Assembly: GCA_022749815.1 (NCBI GenBank)
Contig: JAKIWV010000002.1
Coordinates: 320,478-384,477 of the forward strand
Length of the DNA: 64,000 nt
Direction: 5' to 3'
Source of the DNA: Thermoplasmata archaeon
GTDB lineage: Archaea; Thermoplasmatota; Thermoplasmata; Lutacidiplasmatales; UBA184
Part shown: piece after piece, positions 49,451 through 57,218 of the stretch
How the letters are laid out: each line of letters opens with the position of its first letter
How positions within the stretch are numbered: position 1 is the stretch's first letter
The notes under the pieces: generated by a model
Database searches by the model: none
What the model saw: only the letters and a program-made list of their open reading frames with translations
What the model was told of the DNA's origin: nothing
Translations under genes and position numbers: made by a program

Positions 49451-50152
49451 CTACCGCGTTCTCGACAAAAGAAGCGCTTTCGTGCCGAGGAGCAGGGGGA
49501 AGATGATGAGGGTGCTGGCCGCGCCGAGACCCATACCGGCCGCGAGCGCGGTGGACGAGAGTGGATCCGCGATGAAGTAGAGGGTCCCGGCGAGCCCAAG
49601 GGCTCCCAGCACCATACTTACCCCCCCGAACCATCGGCCGAACGATGGGTGCCGACGCATTTCGACACCGATGGCGAGGAGCGCGGCCGATAGGAAGAAG
49701 AGGCCGGCGGCGTCGGTCGCATTGAATAGCCCCTGAATGACCTGCCACGTCTGCACGAGGTTCGTCTGCTCTTTGGGCACCGCCCCCGTCGAGTGGTACA
49801 AGTCCGAGACGTGCGCGAGGACCGCGTACACGAGGGAGCCGACGCCGAGCAGCGCCACCCCTACGATGCCCACGACCTTCCCGGACGCCGCCGAATGGGC
49901 TCTGGTGGAAACGGTGCGGTTCAGGGCGAGCCAGAAGGCTGTCCACCCGACGAGCCCCACGAGATAGACGACTTCTACTAGGGTCAGCGCGGCACGGACG
50001 CTAGGAAAGTTTGAGACCGCCCCATTCGGCGCGGCACCCGGAGGAAGGGAGACCGCCGTCACGAAGATACTGATCGTGAACAAAACCCCGGCGAGAATCC
50101 CAGCAAGATTCGCGATTCGCTGACCGCCCTTCTCAGCTAGGTTCGGATCCAT
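49451..50152 (-). CDS. Multi-pass membrane protein (DUF4386-like)
   Basis: About 233 residues from the ATG at 50152 (an ATG at 50167 is also open). Six hydrophobic helices are visible: Ile-Ala-Asn-Leu-Ala-Gly-Ile-Leu-Ala-Gly, Val-Val-Tyr-Leu-Val-Gly-Leu-Val-Gly-Trp, Val-Gly-Ile-Val-Gly-Val-Ala-Leu-Leu-Gly, Ala-Gly-Leu-Phe-Phe-Leu-Ser-Ala, Gly-Ala-Leu-Gly-Leu-Ala-Gly-Thr-Leu, and a final one. The order resembles DUF4386 proteins. The function is unknown. Confidence 0.7.
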   Translation of the reverse strand: MDPNLAEKGGQRIANLAGILAGVLFTISIFVTAVSLPPGAAPNGAVSNFPSVRAALTLVEVVYLVGLVGWTAFWLALNRTVSTRAHSAASGKVVGIVGVALLGVGSLVYAVLAHVSDLYHSTGAVPKEQTNLVQTWQVIQGLFNATDAAGLFFLSAALLAIGVEMRRHPSFGRWFGGVSMVLGALGLAGTLYFIADPLSSTALAAGMGLGAASTLIIFPLLLGTKALLLSRTR

Positions 50153-50282
50153 GACTGGGGCAATCAAACTACCATCTTAAGGGAGGGCTTCGAAGCTGGG
50201 TTCACCGAGCTTTGGCTCTCGGAAAGGGACCCCTTTCAAACAGGTAGCAGTCGTTGATTTGTGTGCTCGATTCCGCGCGGAA

Positions 50283-50302
50283 GTTGCAATGGAGATTGCA
50301 GC
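50283..50302. repeat. Dispersed inverted repeat
   Basis: GTTGCAA-TGGAGA-TTGCAGC: one mismatch in each arm. Confidence 0.8.
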
Positions 50303-50334
50303 ATGGGCTTGACTCCAGATTCGACCGTTCAGTC

Positions 50335-50739
50335 CTACTGGAACTCCGTAGCGACGAGCTCTCCTATCTCACGGACAGCCCTGGCGATCCGAGTGGCGTC
50401 CCCGGAACTCACGGCCCGCTCTCCGTACTCCACCTCTGACTTTCGATTGAGGACAGTCTGCACGTTCGCGCCTAGATTCGCTGCGCCCTCGGTCCCGACT
50501 CGAGAGATCAATCCAACTACCTCTTGATGATCGTGTCCGCGGCAACGCAAACCCAGTTTGGTGATTGTAAACGCATCTGCAAACGCGATGGCCGCCTGAA
50601 TGCCAGTGGCTGCGACGGCGTCAGTGTTCGTCCGCCCCTCTGCCTCATTCATTGCTTTGAGGAGATTCTGAGCCCGCTGTAAGTAGACAGCAGCCTTCGG
50701 TCTTGACACCGCTATCGTGCGGGGAGTGCCTCGTGTCAT
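50335..50739 (-). CDS. HEPN-domain toxin
   Basis: A 134-residue all-helical protein. The Ala-Phe-Ala-Asp-Ala-Phe ... Leu-Arg-Cys-Arg-Gly-His-Asp-His segment follows the Rx4-6H pattern of HEPN ribonucleases. It directly follows a nucleotidyltransferase gene and overlaps it by four bases (ATGA), as in HEPN-MNT toxin-antitoxin modules, where the MNT partner neutralises the HEPN RNase by AMPylation. The RNase motif is less clear than in typical members. Confidence 0.7.
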   Translation of the reverse strand: MTRGTPRTIAVSRPKAAVYLQRAQNLLKAMNEAEGRTNTDAVAATGIQAAIAFADAFTITKLGLRCRGHDHQEVVGLISRVGTEGAANLGANVQTVLNRKSEVEYGERAVSSGDATRIARAVREIGELVATEFQ

Positions 50740-51320
50740 GGGGCGACCGGCTGCCCTTCGCTCGTGATGCTCTGCATCAGGGATGGATTGAATTGGCGAA
50801 CCTGATTGTTAGTCAATACAAGGGACGATAGCGAATTGCCAAACTTGAGTGCGAATTTTGGAGAGGCGGAACTCAAGGCCTCCTCAGCGCGGATCTTATC
50901 GCGGGAAGTCCGGACTTGGACAAAGAGATCGACGTCGCTCGCGGGTCTCTCCTCATCCCTTACCACAGAGCCGAAGAGAATCGCCCGCTGAACTGGAATG
51001 TGCGCAACAGCGGCGCGCAGCTCCGACTTCAGAACTGAGAGCGCACCTTGTTCTTGCTCGAACAAATTGATCAGCTGTTCGGAGAGCACGTGGTGACTCG
51101 AGAGTCTCCAGACGTGGGAGGGACCCGCCACTTCGCGGTTAACGACTCCAGAATCCTCGAGGAGCTGTAGCGCAAGGATTGTCTGGGAGGGGGAAGACTT
51201 GCATTCTCGAGCGAGTTCCCGCCCGGTGAAGCCCTGCGTGGGAGATCGAACAAGAGTCCTGAGGACGCGAAGTCTGACGGGGTTGCCCAGAATGCCATCG
51301 AGGGTATTGTGGAATCGCAT
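50736..51320 (-). CDS. MNT-type nucleotidyltransferase antitoxin with N-terminal HTH
   Basis: A 194-residue protein. An N-terminal winged helix (Val-Arg-Leu-Arg-Val-Leu-Arg-Thr-Leu-Val-Arg ... Glu-Leu-Ala-Arg-Glu-Cys-Lys) precedes an MNT domain with Ile-Leu-Phe-Gly-Ser-Val-Val-Arg-Asp-Glu-Glu-Arg-Pro-Ala-Ser-Asp-Val-Asp-Leu, the Gly-Ser ... Asp-x-Asp active site. The fusion of HTH and MNT would allow self-regulation and neutralisation of the HEPN partner. A TATA-like AT-rich patch (cgaatatttgaacatatc) is upstream. Confidence 0.8.
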   Translation of the reverse strand: MRFHNTLDGILGNPVRLRVLRTLVRSPTQGFTGRELARECKSSPSQTILALQLLEDSGVVNREVAGPSHVWRLSSHHVLSEQLINLFEQEQGALSVLKSELRAAVAHIPVQRAILFGSVVRDEERPASDVDLFVQVRTSRDKIRAEEALSSASPKFALKFGNSLSSLVLTNNQVRQFNPSLMQSITSEGQPVAP

Positions 51321-51519
51321 GTTCGATTAAACGAACACTCGTCGGAATATTTGAACATATCTACCTCCACTCCATGGCCGCGTTTCGCGGAATCGATTCG
51401 GTTGTCCTCCTAATTTGAATCGGGAGTGTAACGGGAAAGTTGGTTGTCCCCACTTACCTTCCGGTGTGCGGATGCAGGATGTAGGGCGCGTTTAGCTAGC
51501 GCTCGGTCGCGGTTGAGAG

Positions 51520-51539
51520 GTTGCAATGGGAATTGCACC
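51520..51539. repeat. Dispersed inverted repeat
   Basis: GTTGCAA-TGGGAA-TTGCACC: one mismatch in the left arm. Confidence 0.85.
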
Positions 51540-51608
51540 CGAATCTGGCCCCCAGCTCCTGCCTGGGAACCGTGAACTTCCCGGAGTTGAGCTTCGAATG
51601 CGCGCGGA

Positions 51609-51872
51609 TCACAACCAGTCGTATCCTGCGCCCCGGTGGATAATTCGAGTTACCCGGATTTGCGCCGGCGAGAGGTCAAAAACCACTCGGTAGTCGCCGA
51701 CTCTGAGTCGATAGAGATCGGGCCCATCGTGGACGCCCCGCAGCTTCTTGAGGTCGCCCCGTCCGGAACTACTGAATCGCTCGAGTGAGTTGCGAATCCT
51801 TTCGCGGGTCCGTTTGTCGAGATCGGCGAATTCCGATTGGGCCCGGCTCGAAAGAAGCACCTCCCGTTTCAT
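51609..51872 (-). CDS. RelE/ParE-type toxin
   Basis: 87 residues from the ATG at 51872, which overlaps the antitoxin stop (ATGA). The Ser-Arg-Ala-Gln-Ser-Glu-Phe-Ala-Asp-Leu-Asp-Lys-Arg-Thr start, then Lys-Lys-Leu-Arg-Gly, and Leu-Tyr-Arg-Leu-Arg-Val-Gly-Asp-Tyr-Arg-Val-Val-Phe-Asp are the typical RelE/ParE fold. The family cleaves ribosome-bound mRNA or inhibits gyrase. It is the second gene of a pair. Confidence 0.85.
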   Translation of the reverse strand: MKREVLLSSRAQSEFADLDKRTRERIRNSLERFSSSGRGDLKKLRGVHDGPDLYRLRVGDYRVVFDLSPAQIRVTRIIHRGAGYDWL

Positions 51873-52057
51873 GGAAGGTGTTCGAGCTTCCTCCATCCCC
51901 TTTCGGCGTTCAATATTGAGTATTGTTCCTCCATGAAGTCGACGTAGCGGGAGGCAGTGAGGAGTTTTCGGATCACAGAATCGTACGTCTCACCTTTGCG
52001 ACCAATCGACTTCAGCTGGTCACGGGTCGTTGCCTCGACTTGGATGGTTGTCGCCAT
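51869..52057 (-). CDS. Antitoxin of the RelE-type pair
   Basis: 62 residues from the ATG at 52057 (a longer frame to 52090 is open). Ala-Thr-Thr-Ile-Gln-Val-Glu-Ala-Thr-Thr-Arg-Asp-Gln-Leu-Lys is followed by Thr-Tyr-Asp-Ser-Val-Ile-Arg-Lys-Leu-Leu, the pattern of short archaeal ribbon-helix-type antitoxins. The C-terminal helix should wrap the toxin. It probably represses its own promoter. Confidence 0.75.
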   Translation of the reverse strand: MATTIQVEATTRDQLKSIGRKGETYDSVIRKLLTASRYVDFMEEQYSILNAERGWRKLEHLP

Positions 52058-52167
52058 GAGCCACTCGTGCGCATCCCTATAGTCGCGCACAGATGTTATG
52101 CCTTTCTATAGCCCCGGGGTTCGTCGGGGCGGGCGTTCAGTTAAGACGGTGCGCATCGGTGAAAGTG

Positions 52168-52187
52168 TGTGCAATGGAGGTTGCACC
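52168..52187. repeat. Dispersed inverted repeat
   Basis: TGTGCAA-TGGAGG-TTGCACC: one mismatch in the left arm. Confidence 0.85.
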
Positions 52188-52307
52188 TACCCCGAGGTGT
52201 GAAGGGAAACCGAACAACAGAAGTCGTTCGACCCAGCGCGCCACTCGTCCGGCCCCGAAGGGTGGGTGAGCCCGGCCGGGGCCCCCTCCCGCTGGAAAAG
52301 TACTTGG

Positions 52308-52856
52308 TCAGGCTTTGAGATCTTTTCGAAGCTTCTTGAGGAGCGAGGCAACCCCTTCGAATTTTGCCATGGTCTCGAGGTACTCCCAATCCAGCCCGCC
52401 GAGCCTACCGAGCTGAACGGCTTGCAAGTAGAGGGCGTTGAATTCTTCGCGTTGCGCGCGCATCAGGCGCCTTACGATAAGAGGTTCCACGGCGCTTACA
52501 AGGACCGGTCCGTAAGGAGTCTCCATCCGGTGAGGCTGAAGCCCGGAGCGGTCTCCAACCCCTACAACGTCGACCAACCCAAGAACAGGTTTGAACCAGT
52601 AAACACGATGGCTCCGACCTTCAACCTGCCGGAAACCCCATTTTCGTAATACGGGTCCTATCACGTCCCTGGGACCTACCAGGTCGATATCTTGAGAAAC
52701 GTAGTTCGCCGACGACAAGTAGATCTCGATGGCGGAACCGCCCACAATCTCGATGTCGGTCTTGCCCCCCCTTGCCAGAAGAGCGCCGAACCACGCGATG
52801 CGCTCTTCGAGAGTAGACGCTGACGCGATGACGCTATCGAACTTGCGGCCGTCCAT
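52308..52856 (-). CDS. Nucleotidyltransferase toxin (AbiEii/DUF6036-like)
   Basis: A 182-residue protein. Ile-Val-Gly-Gly-Ser-Ala-Ile-Glu-Ile-Tyr-Leu is followed by Gln-Asp-Ile-Asp-Leu-Val-Gly, the Gly-Gly ... Asp-x-Asp motif of AbiEii- or DUF6036-type nucleotidyltransferases. It overlaps by 23 bp the HTH gene before it, which is likely its antitoxin. It is a distant relative of the pairs at 20436 and 28595. Confidence 0.75.
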   Translation of the reverse strand: MDGRKFDSVIASASTLEERIAWFGALLARGGKTDIEIVGGSAIEIYLSSANYVSQDIDLVGPRDVIGPVLRKWGFRQVEGRSHRVYWFKPVLGLVDVVGVGDRSGLQPHRMETPYGPVLVSAVEPLIVRRLMRAQREEFNALYLQAVQLGRLGGLDWEYLETMAKFEGVASLLKKLRKDLKA

Positions 52857-53151
52857 GCGACGTGCGCGGCTTCAGGCCAAACCGAATGAGAATCTCGTCC
52901 TTCTCCCTTCGACTCACTTCTTCTCGGTAGGCGGACCTCTCCCGAAGGAATCGCCTCAGGGACTCATCTTTGAGCACCCACCCGAGGTCTGAGTGCGCCG
53001 CGTACTCACTCAAGCCCTTCAAGATCCGGAGAACTTGAATCGGTTGTGCTCCGACGACCTTGGCAATACGGTAGGCGGACTGAGGCCGCGGAGTGCTAGC
53101 CAATTGATTCAGCACCATTGCGCGGGTCTCGCTGCCAAACAGCGGGTCCAT
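52834..53151 (-). CDS. HTH antitoxin-like protein
   Basis: A 105-residue protein with a winged helix-turn-helix (Thr-Arg-Ala-Met-Val-Leu-Asn-Gln-Leu-Ala, then Ser-Ala-Tyr-Arg-Ile-Ala-Lys-Val-Val-Gly-Ala). The C-terminal part is charged and likely to contact the partner. It is the first gene of an AbiE-like pair and lies directly downstream of the palindrome at 53172-53196, its probable operator. Confidence 0.7.
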   Translation of the reverse strand: MDPLFGSETRAMVLNQLASTPRPQSAYRIAKVVGAQPIQVLRILKGLSEYAAHSDLGWVLKDESLRRFLRERSAYREEVSRREKDEILIRFGLKPRTSHGRPQVR

Positions 53152-53171
53152 GCGGGATGAAGGACATGTTA

Positions 53172-53196
53172 GATATTATACGTTTCGTATAATATC
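53172..53196. promoter_or_regulatory. Palindromic promoter/operator between two toxin-antitoxin units
   Basis: The 25-bp sequence is a perfect palindrome: 11-bp arms GATATTATACG and CGTATAATATC around a 3-bp TTT centre. Each arm contains a TATA-like sequence, so it can serve as a promoter for the leftward HTH gene and perhaps for transcription to the right. HTH antitoxins of this type often bind such palindromes to repress their own operon. Confidence 0.7.
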
Positions 53197-53257
53197 ACGC
53201 CAAGCTGCCGGGTGCTTTGCCCCTAAGGCCGTCCATCGTGGTACCCGCGCGAAAGTG

Positions 53258-53277
53258 GATGCAATGGGGATTGTGCC
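53258..53277. repeat. Dispersed inverted repeat
   Basis: GATGCAA-TGGGGA-TTGTGCC: the consensus spacer with one or two mismatches in each arm. It lies between divergent genes. Confidence 0.75.
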
Positions 53278-53401
53278 AAGTCGCTATCACATTCGTTGAG
53301 CCCGCGAAATCGAATCCGCTCGAATGACCCATTTGCTGGGCGACCTTGCACCGTTCGCGCGGGAGATAACTTCTTTACACTGGTAAGTTCTATTCTCTCT
53401 C

Positions 53402-53686
53402 ATGGCATCGACTGCTCGACGTGTCGTGGAAGGCGTTGATGTGAATCTCTCAACGGCCGAGCTCGTCCAATCTCTTCTCGAGGTGGCATCTGTTCCTGTC
53501 AGTCGTAACTGGCTCCTTGAACGACTAAAGGCGAAGGGCCACGCAACGACTCGGCCACGACTGAATCGAGCCCTGAACCACTACCTTGCCCTCGGCCTTG
53601 CGGTCGACGGATCTAAAGGTGTTCAATGGACACATAACATGAGTCCTGAATTGCTGCGCGCCTTGGCGGTGGGAAGGCGTCTGTGA
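53402..53686 (+). CDS. Small HTH-like protein, antitoxin candidate
   Basis: A 94-residue protein. Its middle has a helix-turn-helix-like pattern (Val-Ser-Arg-Asn-Trp-Leu-Leu-Glu-Arg-Leu-Lys, then Arg-Leu-Asn-Arg-Ala-Leu-Asn). It lies nine bases upstream of a RelE-type gene, so it may be that toxin's antitoxin. The family is uncertain. An AT-rich upstream patch (ttctttacactggtaagttc) could be its promoter. Confidence 0.5.
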   Translation: MASTARRVVEGVDVNLSTAELVQSLLEVASVPVSRNWLLERLKAKGHATTRPRLNRALNHYLALGLAVDGSKGVQWTHNMSPELLRALAVGRRL

Positions 53687-53695
53687 GGCGGGCCA

Positions 53696-54031
53696 GTGAC
53701 CTTCCGACCCACCTCGGTGACCGCGCACCCATCGATTGATGCCAAATTCGACCAAATCGAGAAATTGGCCGGTGAGAATCGGCAGCCCGCGGCAGCGATC
53801 TGGAAGGGGCTCCTCACCGCAATCTCGCGCATCAAGAATGATGGCCAATGGGGCGAGGTAATCCCGAAGTCGTCGATACCTCGTCGATATGAGACGGAGT
53901 TCGGCGTGACAAATCTCTACTGTGTCGATCTGCCTTCCTTTCATCGACTACTATACACGATTCGAGACCGAGATGTAATTGTCATTGATTTGGTCGATCA
54001 CGCAGAATATGATCGGCTCATGAGGGACTGA
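53696..54031 (+). CDS. RelE-fold toxin candidate
   Basis: A 111-residue protein starting with GTG. His-Pro-Ser-Ile-Asp-Ala-Lys-Phe-Asp-Gln-Ile-Glu-Lys-Leu is followed by a helix, Trp-Gly-Glu-Val-Ile-Pro, Arg-Tyr-Glu-Thr-Glu-Phe, and Leu-Leu-Tyr-Thr-Ile-Arg-Asp-Arg-Asp-Val-Ile-Val-Ile-Asp-Leu, the strand order of RelE/ParE folds. The context after an HTH gene supports a toxin-antitoxin pair. Confidence 0.65.
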   Translation: MTFRPTSVTAHPSIDAKFDQIEKLAGENRQPAAAIWKGLLTAISRIKNDGQWGEVIPKSSIPRRYETEFGVTNLYCVDLPSFHRLLYTIRDRDVIVIDLVDHAEYDRLMRD

Positions 54032-54056
54032 ACCGCAGAGGAAGTAGTGCCGGCCG

Positions 54057-54076
54057 GTTGCAATGGGGATTGCGAC
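54057..54076. repeat. Dispersed inverted repeat
   Basis: GTTGCAA-TGGGGA-TTGCGAC: a consensus spacer with mismatches in the right arm. It is between convergent genes. Confidence 0.8.
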
Positions 54077-54160
54077 CGCCGCCCGCCGGGCATGCCCTGG
54101 GTTCCTCTCCTTGTAATCCCGGCCCTGTTCGTCAGAGCTGTGCCACTCCAAGCCGAGACC

Positions 54161-54952
54161 TCAAACCTCGCTGGGGAAGCGAATCGCATGAGGCCGGAAC
54201 TGGCCCGCGTCCACGGTGATGTTCGCGCCGTTAAGGCCCGAGCCGCGGGGGCTCAGCACGAGGCATGCCACATCGGCGACTTCCTGGGTCGTGACCATCC
54301 GATGAAGCGGAAACTCCTCCTTTTCGAAAGCTTCCATCACTTTCGGATTCATTTGACGATACTCCTTCCAGCCGTCTGTATCACCTACGGATCCGGGGCT
54401 CAACGCGTTAACGCGAATGCCATACGGCCCGAGCTCCAGGGCTAATGTAGCGGCAAGATGGATCAAAGCGGCTTTCGAGGCTGCGTATTGGGAAGTCGGT
54501 CCTGGCCGCCAGCCGGTGATTGACGAGATGAACAGGACCGAACCTCTACCGCTCTTGCGCAAGTATGGAACGGCCGCACGTACCGCATCCGCCGAATGGA
54601 CGACGTTAAGCTGGAAGGTAGCTGACCAGTCCTCGGACGTGTTTTCCATCAGCCAAGGTTGACCGACGTCTCCTCCGACGCATGTGACGAGCAGATCTAA
54701 GCCTCCGAGTTCGCCGATGATCTGATCGATGGCCCGCTTGAGTTGACTTGGAACGGTAACGTCGGCAACGACCCCGACAGCTTTGCCCCCTTCCTCCCGG
54801 AGGGCCGCCACTGCCTTGTCAACGTGTGAACGATCGCGAGCACAGATCCCGACCGACGCACCTTCGCTGACCAACGCTTGGGCGATGGCAAAGCCAATTC
54901 CCGCATTCCCTCCCGTGATGAAGGCCTTCTGACCCGCTAGACCCAGGTCCAT
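54161..54952 (-). CDS. Short-chain dehydrogenase/reductase (SDR)
   Basis: About 263 residues from the ATG at 54952 (an ATG at 54976 is also open). The Rossmann Gly-Gly-Asn-Ala-Gly-Ile-Gly NAD(P)H motif is near residue 13, Asn-Ala near 88 is replaced by Val-Thr-Cys-Val-Gly-Gly, and the catalytic Ser-Ser-Ile-Thr ... Tyr-Ala-Ala-Ser-Lys-Ala triad is near residue 150. The family includes 3-oxoacyl-ACP reductases and alcohol dehydrogenases; the substrate is unknown. It is divergent from the GNAT gene at 55098. Confidence 0.85.
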   Translation of the reverse strand: MDLGLAGQKAFITGGNAGIGFAIAQALVSEGASVGICARDRSHVDKAVAALREEGGKAVGVVADVTVPSQLKRAIDQIIGELGGLDLLVTCVGGDVGQPWLMENTSEDWSATFQLNVVHSADAVRAAVPYLRKSGRGSVLFISSITGWRPGPTSQYAASKAALIHLAATLALELGPYGIRVNALSPGSVGDTDGWKEYRQMNPKVMEAFEKEEFPLHRMVTTQEVADVACLVLSPRGSGLNGANITVDAGQFRPHAIRFPSEV

Positions 54953-55097
54953 TTCGATCGCCTGCGGATGCCGCACTGATCAAGTCCTGGCCCAAGAAAG
55001 TTTGGGAGTGCGGAAAGTCGCTGACGACTTTCGAGCGGGAGGGTTGCCCGCGATGTCACCGCACAAGTTAATCCGAACACCGACGGTTCGAGCGCCC

Positions 55098-55931
55098 ATG
55101 GCAGCCGGGCCCCCTTCCGAGTCACCCGACCTTGACGGAGCCCTGCAGGCCAACGTGATCGGATTCTTCTCAAGAATGGCTGGTGCCGTGGGAGGCAGCT
55201 TGCATAACAGCACGGAGGGCATTCGGATTTGTTCCGGTGTCCCCTTCCCAATCTTCAACTGGGTTTTTCGAAACCGTTTTTCTGAAGAAGAGATCGACTC
55301 TGCTATCCATTCTACCCTGGAACACTTTCGGGCCCGCGGAGTACCATTTTGTTGGGGAATTTTCCCCAATGATCACCCAAGACAACTGAAGGAGAAGTTG
55401 CAGGCAATGGGCTTCGTCGCGGAGGAAGCGCCGGCGATGGCGATTGATCTTGACCGCCTGCCCCCCCCTCCTTCAACTAAGGATTTGAAGATAGAACCCG
55501 TCCTTACACAGGAACAAGTTCGGGTTTTCGCTCAGACGCTCAATTCGGGCGACTTCCACGCGTCCGAACGTATCTCGCGAGCGATTCCCGATGTACTGCG
55601 ACCGTCGCTGTCGCCCACGGTCGGAGAGGGCGACGTTCGGTGCTTCGTGGGGTATCTCGATGGCACTCCGGTCGCTACTTCCGCCTATTTCCTGTGCGGC
55701 GGAGTGGTCGGGATTTATGGAATCGCCACCGTGCCGAGCGCTCGGCGTCGAGGCTTCGGGGCGACAATGACATTGGCGGCCCTCGAAGATGGACGAACCC
55801 TAGACTGCCGGGAGGGAGTCCTCATCGCGACGACAATGGGCGAGCCCTTGTATCGTCGCCTCGGTTTCCGGGAACTATTCCGGGCAACCCAGGTCGAAAT
55901 ACCGACCGACCGCCCAGCACCAAAAGTATAA
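55098..55931 (+). CDS. GNAT family N-acetyltransferase
   Basis: About 277 residues from the ATG at 55098; ATG 55053 and the frame from 55002 are alternatives. The first half is a GNAT-like degenerate domain (Val-Ile-Gly-Phe-Phe-Ser-Arg), and the second half has Val-Gly-Ile-Tyr-Gly-Ile-Ala-Thr-Val-Pro-Ser-Ala-Arg-Arg-Arg-Gly-Phe-Gly-Ala, the acetyl-CoA binding signature, then Tyr-Arg-Arg-Leu-Gly-Phe-Arg-Glu-Leu. The tandem arrangement resembles some antibiotic acetyltransferases. The substrate is unknown. Confidence 0.8.
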   Translation: MAAGPPSESPDLDGALQANVIGFFSRMAGAVGGSLHNSTEGIRICSGVPFPIFNWVFRNRFSEEEIDSAIHSTLEHFRARGVPFCWGIFPNDHPRQLKEKLQAMGFVAEEAPAMAIDLDRLPPPPSTKDLKIEPVLTQEQVRVFAQTLNSGDFHASERISRAIPDVLRPSLSPTVGEGDVRCFVGYLDGTPVATSAYFLCGGVVGIYGIATVPSARRRGFGATMTLAALEDGRTLDCREGVLIATTMGEPLYRRLGFRELFRATQVEIPTDRPAPKV

Positions 55932-56014
55932 TCCCCGAACGGGCCGCGACCGAGACTCGAAGGTTGCAGCAACGAGCCTGACCCGAGCCGGCGACTCAGT
56001 CGTCGCCGAACAGG

Positions 56015-56034
56015 ACTGCAATCGAGGTTGCAAT
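56015..56034. repeat. Dispersed inverted repeat, first of a doublet
   Basis: ACTGCAA-TCGAGG-TTGCAAT: the inner arms are preserved and the outer bases have changed. Confidence 0.75.
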
Positions 56035-56048
56035 CTTTCAGCCCGTTA

Positions 56049-56068
56049 GGTGCAAAGGGGATTGCACC
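56049..56068. repeat. Dispersed inverted repeat, second of a doublet
   Basis: GGTGCAA-AGGGGA-TTGCACC: both arms are perfect. Confidence 0.9.
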
Positions 56069-56357
56069 TTCTCAACTCGACTGGCACTTCAGCTATTCCA
56101 TGGAGCACCCACGGATCACGGACACGATCTAGGATAGGCCGCAGGCTACATCTACCGACGACAGCCACCTACGGTTTCCGAGAACCCGGGATTTCCGAGG
56201 CCCCTCGAATTCTCAGACTTGGCTCTGGGCAGCCCTTGGTCAGGTTAACACGAACGAAGAAAACACTCAGACATGATCCGCATGAGAGCTGCACTTTGAG
56301 CGGACCCTATCCGGCCGGCGGGGATTTTCACTCCCTGTCCTCGTTGGTACTCTCGTC

Positions 56358-57017
56358 CTAAAGTAGTGGGTGATGGGCCTCGGTGGTCTGAGTACCCAAC
56401 GGCGGGCCCTCATAAGAGAAGGGACTGTAAAAGCTGGTTTTCTCCGAGAAATCCCACTTCCATCCATGATCATCAAGAGTGAACTTCTCAGATTTGGCTA
56501 CGACGATTTCCGGTGAAAATGGACCAGGGGAAATCTTTCGATCATCTCCGCCTCGAGCGGTGAACGCTTGGACGCGTACGTCAGCGACCGCCTGTATCTT
56601 GATCGAGCGCTTCTTCCCGCTCACTTGGAACTCGATCGGGAGCGATCGGATCCCGCGGACCGTACCAAATGCGGACGCGATGTCGCCGAAGCGACCGCCC
56701 GCTTTTCCAGTGAGGATGGTCTCTAGGGCCTTCCGCTGAGGCTCGGTCGCTCGCGCGTCCAGGTAAATCGCGACCTCCCACGGATTCGTCTCCATGTTTC
56801 CCGCACAGTACACCGCGATCACGAAATTGAGGCCGTCCAGGGAGTGGCTTCCAAACGACCCCTGGTCAATATGCCAGGCGACAACAGCCGTACACTGCCC
56901 ACGTGTGGGATCGCTCCCGAAGATGCAGGGACATGCCACGTCACAGTTGCAGGCCTCAAAGTACTCGCCCTTCATCGACCAGACACTCGGCATGCGAAAG
57001 GATGGGAACGTCGGCAT
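56358..57017 (-). CDS. DUF1326 family protein
   Basis: About 219 residues from the ATG at 57017, or 211 from the ATG at 56993; the longer frame to 57125 covers non-coding sequence. It begins Trp-Ser-Met-Lys-Gly-Glu-Tyr-Phe-Glu-Ala-Cys-Asn-Cys-Asp-Val-Ala-Cys-Pro-Cys, the Cys-rich start of DUF1326, and keeps Glu-Phe-Gln-Val and Trp-Lys-Trp-Asp-Phe later. Some homologues are linked to membrane proteins of unknown role. The cysteines may bind a metal. Confidence 0.8.
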   Translation of the reverse strand: MPTFPSFRMPSVWSMKGEYFEACNCDVACPCIFGSDPTRGQCTAVVAWHIDQGSFGSHSLDGLNFVIAVYCAGNMETNPWEVAIYLDARATEPQRKALETILTGKAGGRFGDIASAFGTVRGIRSLPIEFQVSGKKRSIKIQAVADVRVQAFTARGGDDRKISPGPFSPEIVVAKSEKFTLDDHGWKWDFSEKTSFYSPFSYEGPPLGTQTTEAHHPLL

Positions 57018-57118
57018 AAAAGCCGAGTATCCCGACAATCCCGATTGACGGGAGACCTTGGTAAGTCCGTCCGGGCCAGGCTGCAGGAATGACGTGAGTT
57101 TCCCCGCGCGGCATGCCG

Positions 57119-57138
57119 GTTGCAATTGCGAAGGAACC
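57119..57138. repeat. Decayed copy of the dispersed inverted repeat
   Basis: GTTGCAA-TTGCGA-AGGAACC: only the left arm is preserved. It lies between the DUF1326 gene and the cyclase gene. Confidence 0.3.
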
Positions 57139-57218
57139 CCGGGCGGCCCTCAAGCTGGACGGTCAACTGGGTTCAGGATAGTCGATCCCTTCCCCTACCA
57201 GAAGTTCAGTCTGACCAC

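Larger units (their letters stand above)
55932..56357. other. Intergenic region with a repeat doublet
   Basis: This 426-bp stretch between convergent genes holds two copies of the repeat 34 bp apart (56015-56034 and 56049-56068). No protein-like frame was seen. Confidence 0.6.

Noticed and set aside
50736-51320. CD-NTase of a CBASS system
   Set aside because: The Gly-Ser ... Asp-x-Asp domain is a short MNT type fused to an HTH and paired with a HEPN gene; it lacks the size and context of a CD-NTase.
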